From contig JALMQS010000066.1 in the NCBI GenBank assembly GCA_024734495.1, positions 4,493,490 to 4,557,489 of the forward strand: 64,000 nucleotides of DNA, written 5' to 3'. Below are positions 24,713 to 37,861 of the stretch, piece after piece (the stretch's first letter is position 1; every line of letters begins with the position of its first letter). The position numbers and the translations under genes are program-made. Under the pieces are notes generated by a model, which had not been told where the DNA came from, made no database searches, and was given only the letters and a program-made list of their open reading frames with translations. Source of the stretch: Forficula auricularia. Lineage: Eukaryota > Arthropoda > Insecta > Dermaptera > Forficulidae.

Positions 24713-26331
24713 CAGAGGCGTAGCCACAGGGTGGGTTTTGGGGTCAGAACCACCCCCACCTTCCCCTATGGAATGAGTAACATAACATCACGACGAACAG
24801 TTTCTTATGGAAAACTAGCCGAAATTAAATATATTTCATATGTTTAATCAAGAATAGTGTTCTTTTTTAATTTCGTGAAGTACATATTTGTTTTAATAAA
24901 AAAAAAATTCCCACTAATTATTTTGCTTTGTGAATTGACACTTTGTACCACTTCAAGATTTTTGGAGTGGTCTAAAAATTTAATTTTAGGAGAGATATAA
25001 AAATAAATATTATATTCGAGCTCTGTATATAATTTACTATTAGAATAAATTAATATTTCTTTAAAAGTAAAACTTTATTTTCTTAAAAAATCCTAAAATG
25101 AGAGGTAAGGGGGACCCTTTGTATTATTTCACCTTTTTTGGAGTGCTTCAAAAAATTTGATTTTTAGGACAGATATAAAAATATATATTATATTCGAGCT
25201 CTGTATATAATTTACTATTAGAATAAATTAAAATTTCTTTAAAAGTAAAACTTTTATTTTCTTAAAAAAATCCTAAAATGAGAGGTAAGGGGGGACCCTT
25301 TGTATTATTTCACCTTTTGGAGTGCTTCAAAAAATTTGATTTTTAGGAGAGATATAAAAATATATATTATATTCGAGCTCTGTATATAATTTACTATTAG
25401 AATAAATTAATATTTCTTCAAAAGTAAAACTATATTTTCTTAAAAAATCCTAAATGAGAGATAGAGGGACCCTTTGTATTATTTCACCTTTTTTGGAGTG
25501 CTTCAAAAGTTTGATTTTAGGACAGATATAAAAATATATATTATATTCGAGCTCTGTATATAATTTACTATTAGAATAAATTAAAATTTCTTTAAAAGTA
25601 AAACTTTATTTTCTTAAAAAAATCCGAAAATGAGAGGTAAGGGGGGAGCCATTTGTATCACTTCACCATTTTTGGAGTGGTTCAAAAATTTAATTTTTAG
25701 GAGAGATATAAAAATAAATATTATATTCGAGCTCTGTATATAATATACTATTAGAATATATTAAAATTTCTTTAAAAGTAAAACTTTATTTTCTTAAAAA
25801 AATTCGAAAATGAGAGGTAAGGGGGACCCTTTGTATCACTTCACCATTTTTGGGTGGTTCAAAAATTTAATTTTTAGGAGAGATATAAAAATAAATATTA
25901 TATTCGAGCTCTGTATATAATATACTATTAGAATAAATTAAAATTTCTTTAAAAGTAAAACTTTATTTTCTTAAAAAAATCCGAAAATGAGAGGTAAGGG
26001 GGACCCTTTGTATCACTTCACGCATTTTTGAGAGTGGTTCAAAAATTTAATTTTTAGGAGAGATATAAAAATAAATATTATATTCGAGCTCAGTATATAT
26101 ATATAATATACTATTAGAATATATTAAAATTTCTTTAAAAGTAAAACTTTATTTCCTTAAAAAAATCCTGAATATGAGAGGTAAGGGAGGACCTATGTTG
26201 AATCAAGAATTATGTTCTTATTTAATTTCTTGATGTACCTATTTGTTTTAATAAAAAAAATTCCCACTAAATATTTTGCTTTGTAGATTGATCCCCCCCC
26301 CCCCCATGAAAATTTTCTGGCTAAGCCAATG
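24713..26331 (+). mobile_element. hAT-type element filled by tandem repeats
   Basis: Left end 'cagaggcgtagccacagg' and the complement of the right end ('cattggcttagccagaaa') share 11 of 14 terminal bases. The 8-bp flanks are cttgtgag (24705-24712) and cttgtgtg (26332-26339), one mismatch apart, as expected for a hAT target duplication. No transposase is present. The interior is mostly a tandem array, bounded by direct copies of a sequence containing 'tattttgctttgt' (24840-24945 and 26195-26300). Confidence 0.72.
24940..26190 (+). repeat. Seven tandem units of ~178 bp
   Basis: The landmark 'attcgagctc' occurs at 25014, 25192, 25371, 25545, 25725, 25902 and 26082. Each unit carries 'aaaatgagaggtaagggg', 'ggagtgcttcaaaaa' and 'ggagagatataaaaata'. 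Divergence between units is low but clear. Confidence 0.92.
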
Positions 26332-26989
26332 CTTGTGTGTTTTTAGACTTATTTCTATCATTTTAATAGAAATATTTTATTAATTTCATTTAAATTATAA
26401 AAAATTCCTTTTTATTTATATTTATTTACTTAAAGATATTTTTAGGTTATTTTCTTCGGATACGGAAGAAAAGCTAGCCAAATTTCTCACTTTATTTTAA
26501 TTGAATTAATGATTCGTCGTTGGTCAAAACTGTTCTTAGGTTAACATATTTAAATTTTAAATGTAACCTCCATTTCCAATTTCAAGTTATTAATTCAAGT
26601 ATTTTTTTATTTTTTTTTATTTTTATTATGATATTAATACAAGAAGTCGCACCAAAAAGTTATAATCTCTGTAGTCCACAGTGTATTGTGAAAAAATAAA
26701 AAAATTCAGGGATTGGGTCGGAGTTGAAGGTATCTCTGGATTTAAATTTATCGAGGAAGCGATGTTTGAGAGGCATTTTACACTCTTCCAGAGACATCGT
26801 GATGAAATCTAATTAAAACGAGATTATAGTAGTTTTCTTTGTTTAGCCTCGTTATAATTTAATTTTTTGGAAAAATGTTCTTCTCAAACATTTGCATTTT
26901 AAAAGTAAACATATGTATATGTACAATAATTCAAGATTCTAGCGCCAGTAGTTCCAGAGAAATCGTGATGAAACCGTATGAAAACGTGA
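26332..26989. other. No gene recognised
   Basis: AT-rich sequence with a weak inverted pair around 26768-26785 and 26880-26900. No coding or RNA feature can be supported. Confidence 0.45.
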
Positions 26990-27516
26990 TTTTTTACTTT
27001 ACCATACAGGGAATGGTCAAGTATTTAAAAAATTATTTATAAAAAGTGTTTTTTTCCTTCTTTTTTTTCAAAATATCTCAAAAACGGCTTAAACTATTCC
27101 GATTAAAAAAATTGAGCAAAACCATGGCATTTCGCTCTACAAAAAAGCTCTTATAAGTAAACATCGAAAAAATTATATTTTTCAAGATAATAATTGTTTT
27201 GTCAAAATGTCTGTTAGTTAGTCTGTGCGTTACCAAATTTTTGTGGACGAGCTAGCTCAAAAACTAGTGTGAATATCGAAACCAAATTTCACACGTAGTT
27301 TTGGTCCATTGAGATTAAGAGCTGATTAGATTTTGGTGCATATCGACCCAAAATTAAGGGGGTGGAGGGGGTTAAAAATTAAAAATCTAGGTCGTTTGAG
27401 CAAACTCAACCAAATTTTGTATACATAATCAGTGGACCCCCAGAACTCTAAAAATACAAAAACTAACCGCCAGAAATAGGGGTGGGGGGGGTCAAAAATT
27501 GGATACGGAGTGATCT
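26990..27516 (+). mobile_element. TTTACCATA element, copy
   Basis: Begins 'tttttactttaccatacagg' and contains 'aaacggcttaaactattcc', 'aaatttttgtggacgagcta' and the 'actcaaccaaattttgtata' module. It ends in or near the palindrome at 27517. No protein is supported. Confidence 0.7.
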
Positions 27517-27680
27517 CATCGTGTTTTAAATTATTTTTGGAGATTTTTTTATTTACCTCATACATATTTTAGCTATGAACCCTTCATCAGAAGGTCTGTT
27601 AAACCTCCTGATGAAGGGTTCATAGCCCAAAATATGTATAGAGTGTAAATAAAAATCTCCAAAATAATTTAAAAGATTTT
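27517..27680. repeat. Palindrome with two hammerhead-like cores
   Basis: Two arms, each containing 'ctgatgaagggttcatagc', face each other around a centre at about 27600. The plus-strand arm has CTGATGA (27608-27614), a 5-bp stem GGGTT/AGCCC with loop CAT, then AAAA in place of the required GAAA. The minus arm has a further change in the stem. Both look like inactive derivatives of the motif at 962-996, which has the same stem. Confidence 0.6.
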
Positions 27681-27735
27681 TTAATTTTTTTAATTTTATT
27701 TCCACTTTGGGAAACACTATAATCCGTTAAATAAT

Positions 27736-28668
27736 TCCTGTGTTTAATATGTTTCACTATAAACCAACACCGCTTTCCCTAAACTTTATAAACCAAGAAG
27801 GAAAAAATGCTGGTCTTGTCATCAATATCGCCAAGACAAAGTTTATGAGGAACTCCTTATCATCTAATGAGCCGGTATACCTGGAAAACCATCCTCTGGA
27901 AAAAGTCGAGGAATATATATACTTGGGTAGACTTTTAAACATGAAGAACGACTGCACCCGAACTTCAAATAAGACGGAAAGCTGGCTGGGCCGCATATAG
28001 TACAATTCGCACCGTGTTTGAGGCGTCCAAAGATAAAAAACTTAAAGCTGATCTATTCAATTCAACAGTGTTGCCTGCCCTTAGTTACGGTCGTGAAGCG
28101 TGGACCTTAACGAAGGCCCACGAAAACAAAATAAATGTCATCCAAGCGGCAATCGAAAGAAGATTGGTCGGCTTAAACCTCCGCTGTCAACGTATGCTTG
28201 GGCTGCACAACCGAGATATACGCCATTTTGCATTCCAATTTCTCCCATTTTTAGACAAAGTTTATGAGGAACTCTTTATCATCTAATGGTTACATACTCT
28301 GGAAACTATCCTCTGGAAAAAGTCGAGGAATATATACATTGGGTAGACTTTTAACATGAAGAACGACTGCACCGAACTTCAACAAGGATTAAAAGCTGGC
28401 TGGGCCGTGGCAGCGCTACAATTCGCACCGTGTTTGAGGCGTCCAAAGATAAAAAAACTTAAAGCTGATTCATTCGATTCAATGGTGTTGCTCGCTCCTG
28501 TTATGGTCGCAAGTGGACCTTAACAGCGCCTCCTACGAAAACAAATAAATGTCATCCAAGCGGCAATCGAAAGAAGATTGGCCGACGGTTTAAACCTCCG
28601 CTGTCAACGTATGCTTGGGCTGCACAACCGAGATATACGCTCATTTTGCATTCCAATTTCTCCCATTT
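27736..28668 (+). pseudogene. RTE-like LINE C-terminal fragment, tandemly duplicated
   Basis: Reads GLVINIAKTKFMRN, HPLEKVEEYIYLGRLLNMKN, FEASKDKKLKADLFNSTVLP, YGREAWTLTKAHENK and ERRLVGLNLRCQRMLGLHNR. These are the conserved post-palm blocks of RTE-clade proteins. The segment from about 27836 to 28252 is repeated head-to-tail at 28252-28668 ('gacaaagtttatgaggaact' starts both). The second copy has many more indels. The frame breaks near 27995 and throughout the second copy. The catalytic YADD and the upstream part are absent. Confidence 0.8.
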
Positions 28669-30764
28669 TTTTTTTTTGCAATTCTGGTCCTCTCATTACC
28701 CGCTTGTTTCTTAAACTCGTCGTTCCATCTTTTGAGCTGTCTTCCTTTTTTTTCTTTTTCTATTTAATTTAAGACATACTAGTTTCTAACTCTAGATGGG
28801 TGGGATAATTCACTCTTCCCACAATCATCTGCAAAATTTGAAGAAAGGTTATATATTTTTGATTTTTTTTTTACTTTTTCTTTCAATTTGATATGTTCAA
28901 GCTAGGCCAGAATTTTTGCAGAGGCCACTGCCAGGCCTAATGCACAATTCAGAAAACAGTGCATTAACATTATAACATTATGATAGAATTTTAATATTAC
29001 CCCTCTGAATTGAAAATTCTTTTTCACTCGTCTAACTTTCTCCTTTGGCAAACGCTAAGTGTGTAATAATTTCAGCCATGATTTTTAATAAAAATAAATT
29101 TCTCAAAATTATTCTAGAGTAAATATGATTTTCCAAAAGCCTTAAAAGAATATAATATAAAGTCTTTATAAATCGTTTCTTTTTATAACAATTTTATTCA
29201 TAAACTTTTCGTAATTTATATATTATATGTATTTATTGTACAAAAGCGGATAAAAATTCCGACATCCTTGTCACTTTAACTAAGATTTAGAATAAGCTTT
29301 CTCACTAAACGAATAAGCGGCAAGCGAGAGAAGTAAAAGAAATTTCGGATCGAAGTAATAAATTCCTAGGGTGCCAAGTGAGAGAGCTTGAAGGAAGAGA
29401 TTGAAAGCCACAAAGACACCCAGAAAAAGATCTCTCTCAGATTCTTACCACTGGAGAGCAAATCTCCTCGAATAAATAAATGAAAATCTTTCGTTCCAAC
29501 CCTTTCTTTTCCACCCCCAAACCCCGCAAACCGTTTTCTCTTTCAACCTCAACTCAATAAACTATTTCAACGCAAAGAGAACATTTAATTGGTTTCTTCT
29601 GGACATTTATTATAAAAATATATTTACATTATTTACAATTTCGTCTTTTCTAAAGTTAAAAACTTTTCAAAAGAATATATAGCTATAAAAAGTTAAGTAA
29701 CTTTCTCTTAAAAAAAAAGAAAAGAAAAGAAAGATAAATTAATTTAAAGTATTAAATAATAATAACTTATTGTCAACTTCTACAACTAAGACAGGTCTAT
29801 TCTCTAAAAACAGACGTTAAAATTTAACATCTTAAATTGGGTGTTAAAAAGTAAAGTAATAACACTAGCGTTAAAAAATGAGATTCTCTATACCAAGTTT
29901 AACAGAAACGTTAACATTTTACTTTATAACACTAGGTGTTAACGATCCATATGAAGATAGCTACGTTTTCTGTTTGTTCAAGTTTTTACAATGTTTTTAC
30001 ACTCCTCGATAGCGCGCGATAGTTTGATTCTTCAACTTATCAAGACTTAGAAACATCTTCTTTAACGATGAGAGGTTCTACAGATAGAATTTCGTTGGAT
30101 TCTCAGGCTTTATCTAACCAAAATACATCCTTTCAATGATGATCGAACCAATAAAAATAACAATTTCTCTAAAAGCTTTATGTTCCAAAAGTTCGACATT
30201 TAATCAAAGTGACATATAATGGGACATTGGAGAACTTTGATATTAGATTTATCATTATTTTATTTTATTTTTTTATTTCTATTAATTGCAGCCCCGTCTT
30301 AAATATAAAGTGGTGACCCAGGACACTTTAGTATAATAAAAGAAATTTAGGATCAGTATTAACAGATACGAACAATCTTTTAATTATGTTCTTTTTATAT
30401 GTGACAATTTACAAACAAATGCGAACATACTTAAAAAATATACAGGGAATCGCGTGTATCACAACGATAAAAGGTGAACAGGGGATAGGGCAATTTACGA
30501 CTGTCTTGAACATAAAATTTTGTTTAAAATAAAAGTCCCATAGTTTTCGAGTTATAGGCATTTTTTTGAAAATTGTGAAAATCGCTACTCTGTCCTAAAT
30601 ATCGAGATGCTGTGGCTACAAATTTACAAATTTTATTAATCTAATTTTTGTCACACAATCTTGAATAATCCTGGTATTGATCAGAATTCAAAATAAAACC
30701 ATAAGTAGGTACCTACTATAATTTTGGAGAAAAAAAAACATTTTTGCCGGACGTATGTTTTAAA
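28669..30764. other. No gene recognised
   Basis: Long AT-rich stretch without a recognised gene, RNA or repeat boundary. Short purine tracts at 29700-29735. Confidence 0.5.
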
Positions 30765-31165
30765 TAAACTGAAACGGATCGTTGCTAAACTTTATCCAAA
30801 GTCATTTGAAATATTAATATGTTTATTCCATTATTATTAATCAGATATCACTTGCTATTTGCAGTCCATGTTGACTTAAATTCAAAAATAGCGATTTATT
30901 CTCATTTAATAGTTGAGGAATAACAATTCTACATTGAATATTTGACGTCCCGATTATTATTGGTAACCATTGCTGAAGACATGGAGGAATAGAGCTAAAA
31001 TCAAAAATAACAATCGATTCTTATCTAATGCTAGAGGAATAACCTTATTGCATTCCATTTTTGATGTTTTCACTATTAATGGCAACCTCTACTGAAAACG
31101 TGGAAGAATCGACTTAAAATCAAAAAGACTAAATTCTTTTATGGTAAACAATTCACGCTTGATCT
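30765..31165 (+). mobile_element. Foldback element, partial copy 4
   Basis: Module A ('ggatcgttgctaaactttat') followed by about two and a half 119-bp units, then lost at the central spacer near 31150. The inverted arm and module B are missing. Confidence 0.75.
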
Positions 31166-32158
31166 AAAATCATGCAGTCCTCGTATCACAAGCCAATTAT
31201 TATAATAGGTAATTTTCATTAATTATTCCAATTTATTTTTTGTTCTTAAATATTATATTTCATCTCATGCCACCGTTATATTCATTAAATTATATTCTAG
31301 GGAAAATTTTTTATCGATAAAACAGTGATGAACTAATAATGAATGAATATAGATTGACATCCCAAGCCTTCGACGATGTGTTTCCCTTAAGAAAAAGTCG
31401 AAAAAAAATAGGTATCCTGAAAAAATGGAAGTAGATGCGGGGGCGGAGGTGGGGGTGCAGGAGGAGTAACATGGCTGGTTTATCGCCAGAAATGAAACGT
31501 GAAATGATGTTGATAGATGGCAAGTCTTGTTCGGCGCCGTGTTATTGAGTCACGGGACATGAGGCCTCGGCGACGAAAAGGGGGATCAAGTCTCCCGGAA
31601 GAAATCGGGGCAAGAGGGGAGAGCCCACAGGAACATCCCTTTCCTTGCCCGTTCTACCACCAATGAGTAATCGACCGGACAATTTTTTCTACCCAAAAAC
31701 TACCCCCTAGTTTTCGGGCTTCTTCTCAACTCTTTCCTCTGATCTTAGTTGGTCGGTTTTCTCCCTAGACGACCTAGATCAGTCTTGCTAGACTCTTTCC
31801 AAGTAAAGGAAGAAAAGTTTTCTAGCCCGCTGCTTCTCTGATGACAGTATATGATAATTACTTAATGTTTCCTAGATGTTCACTCCACGACAAATTTTAT
31901 GTCGGGGAAAGTTTTACTTAAAACTTTCCTAAAATATTATATAATAAAAGACAGACTCTAGACTGGTTTAGAAACATGGTTTGGCTTAATGTATTTAAGG
32001 TATTTTATGTTGCAGATAAACAGAGTGGGTGAAAGTTCTGAATGCTGATGCACAATAGATAAAGACAACAAAAGCCCAATTACTCTTAATTATTTATTTG
32101 TTATTTTTAGTAAAATGAAGGAAAAAGACGAATTTCCACAAGAAAATGCATTTTGGAA
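31166..32158. other. No gene; GC-richer patch
   Basis: 31520-31840 is richer in G and C than its surroundings ('ggcctcggcgacgaaaaggg'), but no reading frame, splice pattern or known motif stands out. Confidence 0.4.
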
Positions 32159-32560
32159 GATTTGTCATTATTTTTACTTTACCATACAAGTATATGGTCA
32201 AGTATTGACTGATTGCATGAAAAAAGCGGATTTTTTGCTTCGTTTTTTCTAAATATCTTAAAAACGGCTGATACTATTTTGATTGAAAAAATTGGGCGAA
32301 ACCATGGCATTTCGGTCTACAAAAAAGGCCTAATAAGTGAACATCGAGAAAATTATATTTTTCGAGATAATAAGTGCTTTGTCGAAATGTCTGTTAGTCT
32401 GTGCTTGGCCAAATTTTTGTGGACGCACTAGCTCAAAAATTAGTGTGAATATCAAAACCAAATTTTAAACATAGTTTTGGTGCATTGAGATTAAGAGCTG
32501 ATTAGATTTTGGTGCATATCGTACCAAAATTAAGGGGGGCTAGGGTGGTTTAAAAATTAA
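32159..32560 (+). mobile_element. TTTACCATA element, truncated copy
   Basis: Starts with a variant of the family terminus ('tactttaccatacaagtata') and covers the first part ('aaaaacggctgatactattt' to 'ggtgcatatcgtaccaaaat'), then stops. Confidence 0.7.
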
Positions 32561-32797
32561 AATTATAATATCTTCAAACTAAAAAAAAATAACAAGAAAA
32601 ATCAAATATACTATAAAATATACCTTAATAACGAAAATATCTTTTTTTTCTTCGCCTTCTTGTCAATTTCAAAGTAAGACTACAGTATTTACTAACTTTT
32701 AATTCAAATAATTATATTAAAATATAAAATAATGACTAAGTTAACGGAATACACTTAGCCAGGATTTTATTTTATCATACAGGGTATGGCTTGTAAG

Positions 32798-33324
32798 TAC
32801 AGGGTGGGACATAAAGATCTCCCACATTTTGAAGAAGGATAAAAAATTTAACTAGAAAAAAAATGAATATATTTTTGAAAAGAACATAAAATAATTTTTT
32901 TTAATGTGTTTTAAACATTATATTAGACAAAATTAAAGGGGAGAGGGAGTCAAAAATTAAAATTCTAGCCGCTTTCGACTAAACTCAACCAAAGCTTGTA
33001 TACATAGTTTGGTCGAAAAGGTTAGAATTTTTCATTTTTGACATTCCCCTCCCCATATTTGGGTGGTTAGTTTTTTCATTACTGGCTTTCTGGGGGTCCA
33101 GAGATTACGTATACAAAATTTGGTTGAGTTTGATCGTAAAGGCTAGAATTTTAATTTTTGACTCCCCCCCCCTTTATTTGTCTGATATAATGTTTAACAA
33201 TTAATTTAAAACACATTAAAAAAAATATATTTTATATTCTTTTCAAAAATATATTAAGTTAATAGTAGATACATTTTTATACCTCTTCAAAATGTGGGAG
33301 ATCTTTATGCCCCACCATCCTGTA
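32798..33324. mobile_element. Complete long-TIR MITE ('gtgggacataaagatct')
   Basis: Left end 'tacagggtgggacataaaga' and right end 'tctttatgccccaccatcct'+'gta' are inverted copies. The inverted similarity continues through most of the 527 bp to a centre near 33015. No coding capacity. It is the undisturbed relative of the interrupted copy at 20756. Confidence 0.82.
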
Positions 33325-33926
33325 TTTTTCGGAGTTTAGGCATCAGACCACCACACAAACAGACAATGGAATCTCACTATAAGAATTCAGTTTTTACAAA
33401 TTTCGGTGTAGAACTCTTTAAAAATAATCATTTAGTTTATTCAAACATTCATTTAAGGCCAAGTCGATCTTTCTAGCAAGGATACAGCAAGTTTAAACAA
33501 ATCGATTGTAAGAGGTATCAAATTTATCATAGAGGACATTAATCATCACCTTCTCCATTTTATATGAATGTGCTTACTATTACGAAAATACAAAAATTTG
33601 ACATAGGAAACGCTATTAGCAGCCAATAGGAGATTAAATCTTTGTCAAGTGTTCCGGAATAAAAAAAGAAAGGAAAGCTGACTCATTTATTTCTTATCTT
33701 TAAATGATTTAAATTTAATGGCATTTAAATTCAATTTTTCTTAATTTATCATATTATTAGGGAGCTAAATTATATGATTCATGAATCGGAAATGAGAAAA
33801 AGGAATTGATATTGAAGAAATAAGAAGAGAAAGATTTAAGCATCGCTAATTCTATTGAGGAGCAGCTTGGGAACAGAAATCTATATCTATACTTATTATA
33901 ATCGGCTTGCGCGACGACGCTGACGT
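33325..33926. other. No gene recognised
   Basis: AT-rich sequence with no feature I can support. Confidence 0.45.
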
Positions 33927-35506
33927 GATTTTTTACTTTATCCAATGCGAAGCACTGATCTTAAAATCTTGATATCTATCTCATTCTCTAGGAAATTTTA
34001 TTGACTTGAACGTTTACTTGGACCCCTTTTTTGATAAAACTCTTAGATTTATAGATATTCAGAATTTCCCGGACAGGAAATGATCCGTATAATACTCCTA
34101 TAATATAAATAGCTTTGAGAGTAATTGAATTGAAATGAGTAAATGCAAAATTTATAATAAATAAACGGAACGAGATTGAACATTTTTTTCCATTAAATGG
34201 TGGATTTATCATTTAATATTTTTCATCTTATATAAAAATTAAGGCAAATTGATTAACACATTAAATTAAATTAAATTTTTAAAAGTTAAAAAACAAAAGT
34301 GTTTCGTGATGAGGGTGTCTGGATTATATATAAATTTTCCTGTCTAAATCGTTGGTCAAATTTTTTGAGCAATATTTTAAATTAATTGGATATTGATGAC
34401 GCATTCCAAAATTCAAAAAAAGAGAGATAATTTAAACTATCTTTTTTATTCAAAAAACCTAGGTTTCGGTGGCATATTCCCTCCTTCTTCAAAACCCTGA
34501 ATGCCTCATCAATATCCACTCAATTCACTTATAAGCCTGTCTCCAAAAACTACTTCAATCTTATTTTAAATTTATATTATGTCACCTAATTTTTAATTTT
34601 TTAAGACTAGCTAATAAATTTTTAAGTTTAATAAAAATTAAATGAAAAAATTTTTTTAGTACATTTTTAAAATTAATATAAGGCTTATTTTATTTAATAC
34701 TTATGCTTAAAAGCAACAAATAACAGGGTATAACAAAAAAAAGCGTTCTTTGCAATTAATTTTTAAATTTGCGGATTAAAATTAATAAAAAATGTCGAAA
34801 AAAATCTTCACTTGTCGCTAATAAAGAAAAAATAACAGTGAATACAGGCTTAAATTTTTAAAATGGCGGCCCTGTCAATTTTTAATTCTCTATTTTTCAA
34901 TAATTGTTACTATTTTAAATTATCTTATGTTTAATAAAATTTTAATAATTTATTTATAAACAAAATGACACCTTATTTTTGAAAGTTGGTTAACAATTAA
35001 CCGAGTTATGGTGGTTTTAGTTATGGTTAGTTATTCTTATGTAAATAACAAAAAAGATGGTGCTGGATTCAATCACCGATTTTCATAATTAATTTGACAA
35101 GCGAGTTGAACAAATCGATGTAAGATGGCAGCATTGGAAAATGAATAGAGTTTAAATTCAAATATTCAAATTTCGATGATGGCCGATTTTATCTCATCCA
35201 ATTAACTATGACTGTCCTATAATAATGACAAATAAAAAACATCATAACTCGATTAATTGTAAACCGATTTTCAAAATTAAGGCGTCATTTTATTCAGAAT
35301 AAAATGATTAATATTTTATTATATAAAAGATAATTTGATAAAACTAACTATTGAGACATATTGGAATGAATAATTGAGATGTAGCCAACATAATCAATTT
35401 TGAAATTCTATCTTCACTATAATTTTTGACTACTTTATCTATAGCGAAGCATGGATTTTAAAACGACTAAAGATCAATTCAAGCAACTATCCGTTGCAGT
35501 TTACTG
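33927..35506 (-). mobile_element. Possible foldback-family relative without 119-bp units
   Basis: The left edge 'ttttactttatccaatgcga' matches module B of the foldback elements, and the right edge 'ctatccgttgcagttta' matches module A, in the same orientation as copy 2. The interior is different and holds an inverted pair at 34960-35010 and 35241-35295 ('cataactcg(g/a)ttaattgt'). Confidence 0.5.
34452..34500 (-). ncRNA. Degenerate hammerhead-like motif
   Basis: The minus strand shows TTGAAGA (first core C changed to T), a weak GGAGG/CCACC stem with a mismatch, then CGAAAC, CTAG and GTT. The GAAAC-N4-GT end matches the intact motifs. The core substitution and poor stem make activity unlikely. 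Confidence 0.3.
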
Positions 35507-37861
35507 CAATTTAAATTATATTCTCACGAAAACTTTATTATGGCATAGGGAGTTGGCGACCCCTTTTTCCTGCAATCCTATAAATAAATTTTTAAATGAT
35601 CAAAGAATAAAAATGTATTTTTTCTAATTCTTCAAATATTTATTTATTTTCATTTTCTCTCTCTCTCTCTCTCTCGTTTGTAGAACCATAATAATTTTTC
35701 TTTAGCTTGTTTCGAGTTTCTCTAAATTAATTATTTTCTTCTATGAATGAAAATTTTATATTTACTTATAGAATTTTAAAATATTTTCGAAATGTAAAAG
35801 TGGCTAAAAAGTTTGAGGGAACAAATACTTTTTTTGATGGTACCAAAATTTTTAAATTTTTTAGAAGATGGGAGGTTATGCATGCTTTAATATCAAAACA
35901 AATAGCCTATTTTTTGTCTCTAAATAATCTTATATAGTCCAGTCAACAAATGGGTTATAGAAAACATTTTAGAGGAGAGAATTTTTTTCTTATGGAATGT
36001 ATTTAGGCTAGTTAGGAGGTAAAAATACTAAAAGTATCCAGTCCTAGCTACCGGGATTAAGGGTGGAAGGGGGATAGAAATGTTCCATTTTTGGTTTTTT
36101 GCTTATATCTCAAAAGCGGTGAATCGTAGAGAAAAATTTACTTTTAGCAAAATAAAACCTTATAATATTTACTACAAGATTGCTTTCATTTAATTTTTCT
36201 CTATTCCTTATGGTTGTTGAGATATTCGCCCGCGAATATCGTTTATGTATGAAAAAAATAAAATTTCCTATATTTTTCGTCAAACTTTTGTCTCTATCAC
36301 CTCAGCCTTTCGTTTTACAGTAAAAGTCCTTGTGAAAAGAAGTTGTAGAGCATTCAATTACCTTTATAATGATATATACATTTATGATTTTATTTTCAAA
36401 TGGTCTGGAGTAATAGCAATTTAAAAATTTCAGGTCGATTTATACATTTTTTTAGAAAACCCCACAAAAGCCCTGTATTTAGGAGGATTTCAGCTTATAT
36501 TAATTGCGGGAAAAGATTTTTTTCTAGGATCCTTTGATATGCTGTCGGTATGTCGAAGTTTCCGACCTCGAAAGTGTGGGGGAACAACTTTTGTTGTAAA
36601 AAATCGGGAAATCGCAAGATAATAATAAGCGTATAAAACTCTACTGGAATCCATTTCAGATAGGTTTACGAAGAGGGGAGGGGGGATTTTTTATCGAATA
36701 GTGTTATTTATCTATGTCATAGGGATGGATGGCTCATCCTCCATGTGAGAGGTTGATAAATGAAGAATAAAATTTCAATTTCACTTTTTAAGATATAGGT
36801 CTGTCTCTCCAATCGTAATTGACATCTAACAACCCTTCTCTCTCTATGTTAATTGGAATGGGTTCTTCGCGAGGGTGCTCTTTTAAACACCCTCTCTCTC
36901 TCTGATCGATTCCATCTCGAAAAACGTGACGGCCAATTAATGGTAATTTCTAAAACGGGTCCCTTGTGGTTTTGAGGCTGTTACAGTAATTACTTTTAGA
37001 ACCGAGATGGGGTTCTTATTTTATTTGCATAATTGTAATACAGGCTATATATACGCTTTTAATAAATTTTCGGGATATTTAATCCACAACGTTCCATTGT
37101 TCGTGGGTGAAATTTCGCCGGATCATAATCAACTTAACAAAAAACAGTATTCCAGCTTTTAATATATTAACCCCCCCCCAAAAAAAAAAGAAACATTGCA
37201 AAGTTCATCTTTATTAAAGATTAACAATATATCATCCAGATGAATTCTTTTTTTATAATAATCTACTGAGGATGTTATTCCATCTCAACAAAATATTAGC
37301 ATTTCTAAATAGAGAATTCATGTCATTTTATTTAACTTTCAACTTTTAATTGTATAAAATGCATAGATAAATGAGTCAAATTAATATATTCATTCTTCCA
37401 TTCTAGTTCACATAAAAATGTCTAAATAAAGAAAGATTCAGTATATCAAAAAATATGCTCTTGTGTTTTATAAACTTTTAAAACTTTCTGTTTATATTAA
37501 AACACAAACCGGTATCTGATTTCAAAGATGATGAAGCCAGAGTTTATTTATTCCCTGATGGACGAAAATTTAATTTAATTTATTAAAACAACTGTTGGAA
37601 ACTTAAATAAAAATGTGCCTTTGAATTTTCTCCAAAGGTAAATTACCGTCCTGTCAAATCAAATTAATATCTCACCTAGCTGGCAGATTAAGTCCTATAG
37701 TAATTTATCAAAATTCTACCTTAACTTTTAGTTTATAATTATATTTCGATGGCTTCCTATTTATATTGAGGAAAAGTATTGATAATTATAATTACAACTT
37801 TCCCAATAACAGCTATATTCTTCCTTGTTATGAAAAAGCATAACACGCACAACAATCTTTA
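35507..37861. other. No gene recognised; (CT)n tract
   Basis: Contains a CT microsatellite at about 35655-35676. Otherwise AT-rich sequence with no domain, RNA or repeat boundary that I can support. Confidence 0.5.

Noticed and set aside
31311..31523. 70-codon minus-strand frame next to the GC-richer patch
   Set aside because: No recognisable motif. Pro/His/Phe richness follows from the local base composition.
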